From positions 6,324,001-6,388,000 of the forward strand of contig NZ_CP048833.1 in assembly GCF_012971725.1 (NCBI RefSeq): a stretch of DNA of 64,000 nucleotides. The letters are read 5' to 3'. Position 1 is the stretch's first letter; the number at the start of each line of letters is the position of its first letter. Below are positions 35,236 through 42,617 of this stretch, one piece after another. The DNA comes from Pseudomonas multiresinivorans. GTDB taxonomy: Bacteria; Pseudomonadota; Gammaproteobacteria; Pseudomonadales; Pseudomonadaceae. Position numbers and translations under genes: made by a program. The notes under the pieces were generated by a model that saw only the letters and a program-made list of their open reading frames with translations, did not search any database and had not been told where the DNA came from.

Positions 35236-35589
35236 CTACTCCTCGACCCAGTTGAAGACCTGCACGCCATCGCGCACCTCGATCTTCACCTGCGGGCTGT
35301 GCCGCAGGCGCACCAGCAATCCCTTCGCCGCTCCCGTGCTGCCCGCCAGCGCTTCCAGTTCACCCATCAGCTCCGGCCCTTCCGTGCTGCCGCTGCGGCG
35401 CAGCAGGTCCTGCGCGGCCAGCCACAGCTTGTCCGCCGGGCCGGCAGCCGCTGGCTGAGCGGCAACCGTCGCGGACGGCACAACGGCCGCCACCGGCAGG
35501 TTCTGCGCCAGTCGGGCCCAGTCGGCGTCGTCCATCTCCACAGTCAGGTCCACCGGCCAGTCGCCGATGGTGCCCTTGATTCTCAGCAT
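35236..35589 (-). CDS. Hypothetical protein
   Basis: The product has 117 residues from the ATG at 35589 with AGGAG eight bases upstream. It begins MLRIKGTIGDWPVDLTVEMDDADW and has an Ala/Pro linker followed by a charged C-terminal domain. I recognise no known family; the N-terminal strand pattern hints at a small beta domain. It is monocistronic and divergent from the Zur-type operon. An upstream extension of the frame is not used. Confidence 0.65.
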   Translation of the reverse strand: MLRIKGTIGDWPVDLTVEMDDADWARLAQNLPVAAVVPSATVAAQPAAAGPADKLWLAAQDLLRRSGSTEGPELMGELEALAGSTGAAKGLLVRLRHSPQVKIEVRDGVQVFNWVEE

Positions 35590-35676
35590 CACCCTTCTCC
35601 TAACGCTGTTTCGCGCATGCTCCCACGGCATCGGCTCCACGCCAAACGCACGCTAAGCTGGCCTTAATTTTTCATC

Positions 35677-35691
35677 TGTTATAACGTAACA
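35677..35691. promoter_or_regulatory. Candidate Zur box
   Basis: TGTTATAACGTAACA matches the Pseudomonas Zur consensus shape (GTTATaatATAAC) with perfect TGTTA/TAACA arms. It is 28 bases upstream of the start of the histidine-rich metal-binding gene. Zinc-dependent repression of the whole 35719-38837 operon is inferred. Confidence 0.75.
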
Positions 35692-35718
35692 AAATCATTC
35701 ATCAGACCGGAGTCTCCC

Positions 35719-36288
35719 ATGCGCCCCCTGCTCCTCGCTGTCGCCCTGCTGCCCCTCGCAGCCCAAGCCCACGACGAACATGAACACGGTAGCCTCGGCA
35801 AGCACGAGCATGGCGTCGCCCAGCTCAACGTCGCCCTCGACGGCAAGACCCTGGAACTGGAGATGGATAGCCCGGCGATGAACTTCGTCGGCTTCGAGCA
35901 TGCCGCCACCAGCGACGCCGACAAGGCCACGGTCGCCACCGTGCAGGCCCAGCTCAAGCAACCGCTGCAACTGCTCGCCCTGCCCGCCTCGGCCAAGTGC
36001 AGCGTGCAGTCGGTGGAGCTTTCCAGCCCGCTGTTCGGCGATGCGCCCAAGGCAGAAGAGCATGACCATGACGACGGCGACCATGACGAACACGAAGGTC
36101 ACCACCACGCCGATATCGACGCCCACTACCAGTTGACCTGCGCCCAACCGCAGGACCTGGCCACTCTCGACTTCGCGCCGCTGTTCAAGCGTTTCCCGGC
36201 GACCCAGAAGATTCAGGTACAACTGATCGGCCCGAGCGGCCAGCAAGGTGCAGAATTGACCGCCGCCAACCCGACCCTGAACTTCTGA
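35719..36288 (+). CDS. Histidine-rich periplasmic zinc-binding protein (DUF2796)
   Basis: The product has 189 residues. It has a signal peptide ending AQA, then HDEHEHG at the mature N-terminus, and a second His/Asp/Glu cluster (HDHDDGDHDEHEGHHHAD) in the middle. Two cysteines (SAKCSV, QLTCAQ) may be paired. It probably buffers or hands on zinc in the periplasm. It is the first gene of a Zur-type operon with an ABC transporter. Confidence 0.85.
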   Translation: MRPLLLAVALLPLAAQAHDEHEHGSLGKHEHGVAQLNVALDGKTLELEMDSPAMNFVGFEHAATSDADKATVATVQAQLKQPLQLLALPASAKCSVQSVELSSPLFGDAPKAEEHDHDDGDHDEHEGHHHADIDAHYQLTCAQPQDLATLDFAPLFKRFPATQKIQVQLIGPSGQQGAELTAANPTLNF

Positions 36289-36303
36289 TCACGACGCGCT
36301 GAA

Positions 36304-37011
36304 ATGACCGCATTGCTCGAACTCGACAACCTCGGTTTCGCCTGGCCCGGCCAGGCGGAGCTGCTGGACATCCCCGCCTTCACCCTGGCCCGCGGCGAAA
36401 CCCTGTTCCTCAAGGGCCCGTCCGGCAGCGGCAAGACCACCCTGCTCGGCCTGCTCGGCGGTGTGCAGCGCCCGCAGCGCGGCAGTGTGAAGCTGCTGGG
36501 CGAGGACATCGCGCAGATGAAGTCGGCGCGACGCGATCATTTCCGCGTCGACCACACCGGCTACATCTTCCAGCAGTTCAACCTGCTGCCGTTCCTCTCG
36601 GTGCGGGAGAACGTCGAGCTGCCCTGCCACTTCTCCCACAGCCGCGCCGAACGAGCCACCCTGCGCCATGGCAGCGTACCCAAGGCTGCCGAGACACTGC
36701 TCAAGCACCTGGGGCTGGGTGAGGCGACGCTTATCGAGCGCCGCGCCGACAGCCTGTCCATCGGCCAGCAGCAGCGCGTCGCCGCTGCCCGAGCGCTGAT
36801 CGGCCAGCCGGAACTGGTGATCGCCGACGAGCCCACGTCGGCGCTGGACGCCGACGCCCGCGAAGCCTTCCTCCAGTTGCTGTTCGCCGAATGCCGCGAG
36901 GCCGGCGCCAGCCTGCTGTTCGTCAGCCATGACCAGAGCCTGGCGCCGCTGTTCGACCGCGGAGTCTCGCTCGCCGACCTCAACCGCGCTGCCCGCGCTC
37001 CGGGAATCTGA
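36304..37011 (+). CDS. ABC transporter ATP-binding protein (MacB/LolD type)
   Basis: The product has 235 residues with Walker A GPSGSGKTT, signature LSIGQQQRVAAARAL, Walker B LVIADEPTSALD and a histidine switch (FVSHDQS). The MacB/LolD-like subgroup is driven by the FtsX-fold permease encoded two bases downstream. It sits between the zinc-binding protein and the permease gene. The substrate may be a zinc ligand or lipoprotein; this is not shown by sequence. Confidence 0.9.
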   Translation: MTALLELDNLGFAWPGQAELLDIPAFTLARGETLFLKGPSGSGKTTLLGLLGGVQRPQRGSVKLLGEDIAQMKSARRDHFRVDHTGYIFQQFNLLPFLSVRENVELPCHFSHSRAERATLRHGSVPKAAETLLKHLGLGEATLIERRADSLSIGQQQRVAAARALIGQPELVIADEPTSALDADAREAFLQLLFAECREAGASLLFVSHDQSLAPLFDRGVSLADLNRAARAPGI

Positions 37012-37013
37012 GC

Positions 37014-38279
37014 ATGTACCTGTTGCGCCTGGCGCTCGCCAGCCTATCCAACCGCCGCTTCACCGCGCTGCTGACCATCTTCGCCATCGCCCTCTCCGCC
37101 TGTCTGCTGCTGGCGGTGGAGCGCGTGCGCACCGAGGCCAAGGCCAGCTTCGCCAGCACCATTTCCGGCACCGACCTGATCGTCGGCGCGCGCTCGGGCT
37201 CGGTGAACCTGCTGCTCTACTCGGTGTTCCGCATCGGCAACGCCACCAACAACATCCGCTGGGAAAGCTACGAGACCGTCACCCACAGCCCGCTGGTGAA
37301 GTGGGCGATCCCGATTTCCCTGGGCGACTCGCACCGCGGCTACCGCGTCATGGGTACCGACACCGGCTATTTCGAGCACTACCGCTTCGGCCGCGGGCAG
37401 ATGCTGGAATTGTCCGAGGGCCGGCCGTTCGGCCAGGACCTGTTCGACGTGGTGCTCGGCGCGGAAGTGGCCGAAGCCCTGCATTACAAGCTCGGCGACA
37501 AGATCGTCCTGGCCCACGGCGTCAGCACCATCAGCCTGGTGCAGCACGACGACAAGCCGTTCACCGTGGTCGGCATTCTCAAGCGTACCGGCACACCGGT
37601 AGACCGCACCCTGCACATTTCCCTGCAGGGCATGGAAGCGTTGCACGTCGACTGGAAGAACGGCGTGCCGGCCCGTGGCGCCGGGCGCATCAGCGAGGAC
37701 CAGGCGCGGACGATGGACCTGCAGCCCAAGGCCATCACCGCCTTCCTGCTGGGCCTCAAGAGCAAGGTCGCCACCTTCACCCTGCAGCGGCAGATCAACG
37801 AATACGACGGCGAGCCGCTGATGGCGATCCTCCCCGGCGTGGCGCTGCAGGAGCTGTGGGGGTTGATGGGCACGGCGGAGAAGGCGCTGTTCGTGGTGTC
37901 GCTGTTCGTCGTGCTGACCGGCCTGATCGGCATGCTCACGGCCATCCTCACCAGCCTCAACGAGCGCCGCCGGGAAATGGCCATCCTGCGCTCGGTGGGG
38001 GCACGACCCTGGCACATCTTCAGCCTGCTGGTGGCCGAGGCATTCGCCCTGGCGCTGGCGGGCGTGGTACTGGGCGTCGGGCTGCTTTATGCGGGCATCG
38101 CCGGCAGCCAGGCGTACGTGCAGGCGAACTACGGCATCTTCCTGCCATTGGCGCTGCCCAGCGCCTATGAATGGTCGCTGCTGGGCGGCATACTTCTGGC
38201 CGCGCTGCTGATCGGCTGTGTGCCGGCGTGGCGTGCCTATCGGCAATCGCTGGCTGATGGCCTGTCGATTCGCCTCTGA
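37014..38279 (+). CDS. ABC transporter permease, FtsX/MacB fold
   Basis: The product has 421 residues. It has an N-terminal TM helix (TALLTIFAIALSACLLLAVERV), a large periplasmic MacB_PCD domain (45-270), then three C-terminal TM helices with ILTSLNERRREMAILRSVGARP, the FtsX-domain coupling helix. The system resembles mechanotransmission transporters rather than importers. It is in the Zur-type operon and co-directional with its ATPase. Confidence 0.9.
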   Translation: MYLLRLALASLSNRRFTALLTIFAIALSACLLLAVERVRTEAKASFASTISGTDLIVGARSGSVNLLLYSVFRIGNATNNIRWESYETVTHSPLVKWAIPISLGDSHRGYRVMGTDTGYFEHYRFGRGQMLELSEGRPFGQDLFDVVLGAEVAEALHYKLGDKIVLAHGVSTISLVQHDDKPFTVVGILKRTGTPVDRTLHISLQGMEALHVDWKNGVPARGAGRISEDQARTMDLQPKAITAFLLGLKSKVATFTLQRQINEYDGEPLMAILPGVALQELWGLMGTAEKALFVVSLFVVLTGLIGMLTAILTSLNERRREMAILRSVGARPWHIFSLLVAEAFALALAGVVLGVGLLYAGIAGSQAYVQANYGIFLPLALPSAYEWSLLGGILLAALLIGCVPAWRAYRQSLADGLSIRL

Positions 38280-38318
38280 GCCAGCCCCGTGCAAGCCATC
38301 CCCGAATAGAGAAGTCCC

Positions 38319-38837
38319 ATGCGCCGTCTGCTGTTCCTGCTGCTGATGCTCACCAGCGCCGCCGTCTGGGCGGCGCCGCGCGAGCTGACCTGGCCCGAGC
38401 TGATCCCCGAGGGCGCGCCGCCGCCTCCGCCGCCCGTGCCGCTGCATGACATGTCCAAGCTCTCCGACGTGCTCAACGCCGAGAGCGGCCCGGCGGTGAA
38501 GCAGCAGACACCCGACGCCCCGGTGGTAAAGGCGCTGGATGGTCAGCAGGTGAAGATGCCCGGCTACATCGTGCCGCTGGAAGTCGAGGAAGACGGCCAG
38601 ACCGTCCGCGACTTCCTGCTGGTGCCCTACTACGGCGCGTGCATCCACGTGCCACCGCCGCCGTCCAACCAGATCGTCTATGTTCGAGGCGGCAAGGGTG
38701 TAAAAGTCGACGAGCTTTACCAGCCGTTCTGGATCATCGGCACGCTGAGCGTGAAAGCGGTGGAGAGCGACCTCGCCGAGGCCGGCTACCAGATGCAGGC
38801 CAGCAGCATCGAACCCTACGAGTACACCGGGCAGTGA
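38319..38837 (+). CDS. DUF3299 secreted protein
   Basis: The product has 172 residues: a signal peptide (MRRLLFLLLMLTSAAVWAAP), a Pro-rich linker, then a DUF3299 core (MPGYIVPLEVEEDGQTVRDFLLVPYYGACIHVPPPPSNQIVYV). The single Cys and the His in GACIHVPPPP are strictly typical of this domain and could bind metal. It is the last gene of the Zur-type operon. Confidence 0.85.
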   Translation: MRRLLFLLLMLTSAAVWAAPRELTWPELIPEGAPPPPPPVPLHDMSKLSDVLNAESGPAVKQQTPDAPVVKALDGQQVKMPGYIVPLEVEEDGQTVRDFLLVPYYGACIHVPPPPSNQIVYVRGGKGVKVDELYQPFWIIGTLSVKAVESDLAEAGYQMQASSIEPYEYTGQ

Positions 38838-38891
38838 CGACCGTGCGGCATCTTGCCGCACGCCTTTGCCATGGGAAGCTTGGGGTCTTTA

Positions 38892-38905
38892 TTGAGCCAA
38901 ATCAA
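38892..38905. promoter_or_regulatory. ANR (FNR-type) box upstream of oprG
   Basis: TTGAGCCAAATCAA has the TTGAY-N4-ATCAA layout of ANR/FNR sites, 71 bases upstream of the oprG ATG. P. aeruginosa oprG is induced under low oxygen by ANR, which agrees. Confidence 0.75.
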
Positions 38906-38975
38906 AAGAGCGCTTTTAGCGCTGTCTACTATTCTGAGCACCAACACTTATACCAAAGAGATATTGGAGCTCATC

Positions 38976-39695
38976 ATGCGTAAGTCCTGGCTCACCGCCT
39001 CGCTTCTCTCCCTCGCCGTCGCAGCGCCGATCGCAGCCCAGGCCGCCGACATTCGCGGCCACCAGGCTGGCGACTTCCTGGTCCGCGGCGGTTTCGCCAC
39101 CGTGGCACCCAACGACAGCAGCTCCGACATCAAGCTCGATGGCGGCAAGGTCGGCGGCACCAAGGCTACCGTCGACAGCGACACCCAGCTGGGCCTGACC
39201 TTCGCCTACCTGCTCACCGACAAGATCGGTATCGAGCTGGTCGCCGCCACCCCGTTCAACCACCAGGTTGACGTGAAGGGCCTGAACCGCGCCACCGGCC
39301 TGACCGGCCTGGACGGCAAACTGGCCGACATCAAGCAGCTGCCGCCGACCGTGCTGCTGCAGTACTACCCCATGGGTGGTACCAACTCCGCCTTCCAGCC
39401 TTACGGCGGCCTGGGGATCAACTACACCACCTTCTTCGACGAAGACCTGGCCAGCAACCGCAAGGACCAGGGCTTCAGCAACCTGAAGCTGCAGGATTCC
39501 TGGGGCCTGGCGGCCGAACTGGGCATGGACTACATGCTCAACGAGCACGCCTTCGTCAACGCCGCGGTCTGGTACATGGACATCGACACCAAGGCCAGCA
39601 TCGACGGCCCGACTGCACTGGGCGTGCAGAAGACCAAGGTCGATGTCGACGTCGACCCCTGGGTTTACATGGTCGGTTTCGGCTACCGTTTCTAA
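38976..39695 (+). CDS. oprG: Outer membrane porin OprG/OmpW
   Basis: The product has 239 residues: a signal peptide cleaved after AQA, then an eight-stranded OmpW barrel ending in the C-terminal Phe (VYMVGFGYRF). The N-terminal HQAGDFLVRGGFATVAPNDSSSDI is typical. It passes small hydrophobic molecules through a lateral opening. The start is the ATG at 38976 with GGAG upstream; an apparent earlier frame is not used. ANR box upstream, terminator downstream: a monocistronic unit. Confidence 0.95.
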   Translation: MRKSWLTASLLSLAVAAPIAAQAADIRGHQAGDFLVRGGFATVAPNDSSSDIKLDGGKVGGTKATVDSDTQLGLTFAYLLTDKIGIELVAATPFNHQVDVKGLNRATGLTGLDGKLADIKQLPPTVLLQYYPMGGTNSAFQPYGGLGINYTTFFDEDLASNRKDQGFSNLKLQDSWGLAAELGMDYMLNEHAFVNAAVWYMDIDTKASIDGPTALGVQKTKVDVDVDPWVYMVGFGYRF

Positions 39696-39708
39696 CGGAG
39701 CAAACATG

Positions 39709-39733
39709 AAAAGGCGCCCAAGGGCGCCTTTTT
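39709..39733 (+). terminator. Rho-independent terminator after oprG
   Basis: A GGCGCCC/GGGCGCC stem is flanked by AAAA and TTTTT. It is nearly identical to the hairpin at 4533. Confidence 0.92.
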
Positions 39734-39751
39734 CATTTTCAGGGAACCGGT

Positions 39752-40108
39752 ATGTATCTCGAACTCAAAGCACTGCACGTCAGCCTCGCCATCATCAGCA
39801 CCGCCCTTTTCCTGCTGCGCCTGGGGCTGAGCTGGTGGGGCAAGCGGCCCTCGGGCTGGCAGCGCGGCCTGCCTCACCTGATCGACACCCTGCTGCTGCT
39901 CAGCGCCCTGGGCCTGGTGCACCTGGCGATGCCCTGGCCGTTGCCGGTCTGGCTGCAGGTGAAGATCGGCCTGCTGGTGCTCTATATCGTGCTCGCAGCC
40001 TTCGCCATGCGCAGTACCTCTCGGGCACCCAAGGCAGTCTTCAGCATCCTCGCCCTGAGTTCGCTGGCAGGCGTGTTCTTCCTGGCAGTCAACAAACCCT
40101 GGTGGTGA
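39752..40108 (+). CDS. SirB2-family membrane protein
   Basis: The product has 118 residues and four hydrophobic helices. The SirB2 pattern includes LKALHVSLAIISTALFLLRLGL and LPHLIDTLLLLSALGL, and ends VNKPWW. The function is unknown; the E. coli relative is encoded in the prmC region. Its 3-prime end overlaps the convergent epimerase gene by 20 bases. Confidence 0.85.
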   Translation: MYLELKALHVSLAIISTALFLLRLGLSWWGKRPSGWQRGLPHLIDTLLLLSALGLVHLAMPWPLPVWLQVKIGLLVLYIVLAAFAMRSTSRAPKAVFSILALSSLAGVFFLAVNKPWW

Positions 40109-41036
40109 TCAGCTGGGCCAGGCCTTCGGCCAGCGGCGTCGGCTCATCCAGGCGATAGCGCGACAGCAAGCGGCGGTTGTCGGCGCGGGAATGGCGGATA
40201 TCACCGTGGCGCGCCGGCTGGTAGGTGATCGGCGGCAGGCCGCCGGTGAGCTTGCCGATCTCGGCCAGCAGCTGGTTCAGGCTGGTGGACTGGTCCAGGC
40301 CGACGTTGATCGCCGACTCTGCCACCTCGTCCGCCAGCAGCGCGGTCATCAGCAGCTTCACCAGGTCACCGACGTAGATGAAGTCGCGGGTCTGCTCGCC
40401 GTCGCCGAACACGGTGATCGGCAAGCCCTGCTCGGCGCGCCGGGCAAAGATGCTGATCACCCCGGAATACGGCGAAGACGGATCCTGGCGCGGACCGTAG
40501 ACGTTGAAGAAGCGGAATATCGCCGGCTCCAGCGCGTGCTCGCGGCGATAGAAGTCCAGGTAGTACTCGCTGGCCAGCTTGTCCGAGGCGTAGGGCGTCA
40601 GTGGCGCCTTGACCACATCTTCGTCGATGGCGCTGCCTTCGCCGTTCTGCCCGTAGACCGCCGCACTGGAAGCGAACAGCACCCGGTGGATGCCTTCCTG
40701 GCGCATGGCCTCGCAGAGGTTCAGGGTGCCGATGAAGTTGGCGCGGTGGGTGCCCACCGGGTCTTCCACCGAGGCCTGCACCGAAGCGATCGCCGCCAGG
40801 TGCACGACGCCCTGGCAACCGCTCACCGCACCGCGCAGCGCTGCTTCATCGGCGACATCGCCGACGATCAGCTCGACGCGCGGATCGAGGTTCTCGCGCT
40901 TGCCGGTGGACAGGTCGTCCAGCACGCGCACGGCAAACCCTTGCGCCAGCAGCGCGTCCGCCAGATGGGAACCGATGAACCCCGCGCCGCCGGTGATGAG
41001 GATGGGCTGTGCGGAGGGAATGAGACGATCAGACAT
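40089..41036 (-). CDS. NAD-dependent epimerase/dehydratase (UDP-glucose 4-epimerase type)
   Basis: The product has 315 residues of the extended SDR family: cofactor motif GGAGFIGSHL, VHLAAIASV, catalytic YASDK (TPYASDKLASEYY), and RFFNVYGPRQ. It probably acts on a nucleotide sugar for surface polysaccharide. The ATG at 41036 lies eight bases inside the upstream RmlD-like gene, so the pair is coupled. It converges with SirB2. Confidence 0.87.
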   Translation of the reverse strand: MSDRLIPSAQPILITGGAGFIGSHLADALLAQGFAVRVLDDLSTGKRENLDPRVELIVGDVADEAALRGAVSGCQGVVHLAAIASVQASVEDPVGTHRANFIGTLNLCEAMRQEGIHRVLFASSAAVYGQNGEGSAIDEDVVKAPLTPYASDKLASEYYLDFYRREHALEPAIFRFFNVYGPRQDPSSPYSGVISIFARRAEQGLPITVFGDGEQTRDFIYVGDLVKLLMTALLADEVAESAINVGLDQSTSLNQLLAEIGKLTGGLPPITYQPARHGDIRHSRADNRRLLSRYRLDEPTPLAEGLAQLITTRVC

Positions 41037-41913
41037 GGCGGTAGTAACGGTCCAGCAGGGCGGGCAGGCCGGCGCGCCAGGCGCGCGGCTTGATGCCGAA
41101 GGTATGGAGGATCTTCTTGCAGGCGAGCACCGCGTGCTGCGGTTCGTCGCCGGCGTCAGGGCGCGCGGCGTGGGCCTGCGGGCTCGGTTCCTGGACGGCC
41201 AGCGCACGGAAGGCGCGCGCTTCGCCGAGCACCACCTGGCCCAGGGACAGGGTGGTGGTCGCTTCCAGGCCGCCGTAATGGTAGGTGCCCCACAGCGGCG
41301 CCTGGCAGTCGAGCTGCTTGAGTACCGAGAGGATCACCCGAGCGGCATCGTCCACCGGGGTCGGGTTGCCGCGCCGATCGTCAGCGAGGAACAACACCTG
41401 CTCCTTTTCCGCCCGTTCGAGGAAGCGGCCCAGCACTCCGTTGGCGCTGTCATCCAGCAACCAGCCGAAACGCAGCAGCACGTGGCGCGGACAGGTCGCC
41501 CGCACCCACTGTTCCATGCGCCATAGTGCCTGGCCACGCGGGCCGAGCGGCAGCGGCTCGTCCTTCTCGCTATAGGCAGTGGCGCGGGCGCCATCGAATA
41601 TACGGTAGCTGGAAGGCTGGATCAGCAGGATTTCGTGGTGCTGGCAGAGTTCGGCCAGACGCTCTACCGCGCGCTCCTGGCTGGCCAGGCGGGCGGCCTC
41701 GACAGCCTCGGCCTGGAACCAGTCGAAGTAGTAGGCGAGGTTGATCACCGCGTCGGGACGGGTTTCGTCCAGCAACACGGTGAGACTGGCGGCGTCCCAG
41801 CCCTGGTCGGGCGGTCGGGGGGCGAGGAAGCCGATGTCTTCCTCGGCGCCCAGGCGGATAAGCGCCTGTCCAAGGGCATTACCGCCACCCAACAGCATCA
41901 GGCGCATGCGCAT
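41029..41913 (-). CDS. RmlD-like sugar-nucleotide reductase
   Basis: The product has 294 residues. Its N-terminus MRLMLLGGGNALGQALIRLG is a Rossmann motif of RmlD-substrate-binding type, with INLAYYFDWFQAEAVEAARLA and LLIQPSSYRIFDG. The canonical YxxxK is replaced: the corresponding stretch reads YSEKDEPLPLGPRGQALWRMEQ. Catalysis may therefore differ or be lost. It is in an operon with the epimerase. Confidence 0.75.
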   Translation of the reverse strand: MRMRLMLLGGGNALGQALIRLGAEEDIGFLAPRPPDQGWDAASLTVLLDETRPDAVINLAYYFDWFQAEAVEAARLASQERAVERLAELCQHHEILLIQPSSYRIFDGARATAYSEKDEPLPLGPRGQALWRMEQWVRATCPRHVLLRFGWLLDDSANGVLGRFLERAEKEQVLFLADDRRGNPTPVDDAARVILSVLKQLDCQAPLWGTYHYGGLEATTTLSLGQVVLGEARAFRALAVQEPSPQAHAARPDAGDEPQHAVLACKKILHTFGIKPRAWRAGLPALLDRYYRHV

Positions 41914-42053
41914 ATTCTGGGGGTCACTCGAATACGTGGGTTACCAGCGGCGCGCGGGGCGCCGTGGATGATGCCCGCATTTTTCCTGCCCCCCGGCATA
42001 GCGTCAAGCTTGGCCGACCCGCTGCAGCCTTGGCCGTGCGCGATAGTTACGCC

Positions 42054-42617
42054 CTAGGAGCGTCGCCGGAACAGCGGACGCGGCTCGATGACCGAGCGCC
42101 CGTAGAGCACGCTGAGCCCTGCGAGCCCCTTCAGGGCGTCCTCCACGGACTTGTCCTCGCGCACGGCAAAGGCGTCGAAACCGCACTGGCGCAGGTGCGC
42201 CAGTTGGTCGCGCAGCACGTCGCCCACCGCGCGCAACTCGCCGCGCCAGCCCAGCCGGCTGCGCAGCAGGTAGGCCAGGCTGTAGCCGCGGCCGTCGCGG
42301 AAACTGGGGAAATCGATGGCGATCAGCGCCGGTTCCTTCAGTCGCCAGATCAGGTCCTCGGGATCGTCGTCCGGCGCCAGCCACACACCGAGAGGCTGCA
42401 GGAGCGAGCTTGCTCGCGAACCACCCGGCTCCGGCGCCGACTGGAACTCCTGTTCGCGAGCAAGCTCGCTCCTACCAGAGCCCCGCTCCAGCCAGGCCTT
42501 GAGCGGCAGGATGAGTTTGTCCTCGGGCAACTCCTCCGGCACTTCGCGCAGCAAGGTCCAGGGATCATTCGGCGCCAGTTCGGCCACGCCATCGCGCAAG
42601 CGGATCAGATTATTCAT
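42054..42617 (-). CDS. DUF934 protein with in-frame REP insertion (sulfite reductase partner)
   Basis: The product has 187 residues from the ATG at 42617, which overlaps the cysI stop (ATGA). It has a DUF934 domain with IAIDFPSFRDGRGYSLAYLLR and GDVLRDQLAHLRQCGFDAFAVR. DUF934 proteins accompany sulfite/nitrite reductases and are about 160-165 residues. Here residues ~48-74 (starting GRSELAREQEF) are encoded by a REP doublet inserted in frame between the N-terminal and central parts. The frame is kept, so the protein may still fold. Confidence 0.85.
   Translation of the reverse strand: MNNLIRLRDGVAELAPNDPWTLLREVPEELPEDKLILPLKAWLERGSGRSELAREQEFQSAPEPGGSRASSLLQPLGVWLAPDDDPEDLIWRLKEPALIAIDFPSFRDGRGYSLAYLLRSRLGWRGELRAVGDVLRDQLAHLRQCGFDAFAVREDKSVEDALKGLAGLSVLYGRSVIEPRPLFRRRS
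42397..42476. repeat. REP doublet inside the DUF934 coding sequence
   Basis: Two inverted copies of the REP core (42397-42422 and 42452-42476) lie within the coding sequence. All other REPs in the window are intergenic or at gene ends. The insert adds a multiple of three bases, preserving the frame. Confidence 0.92.
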
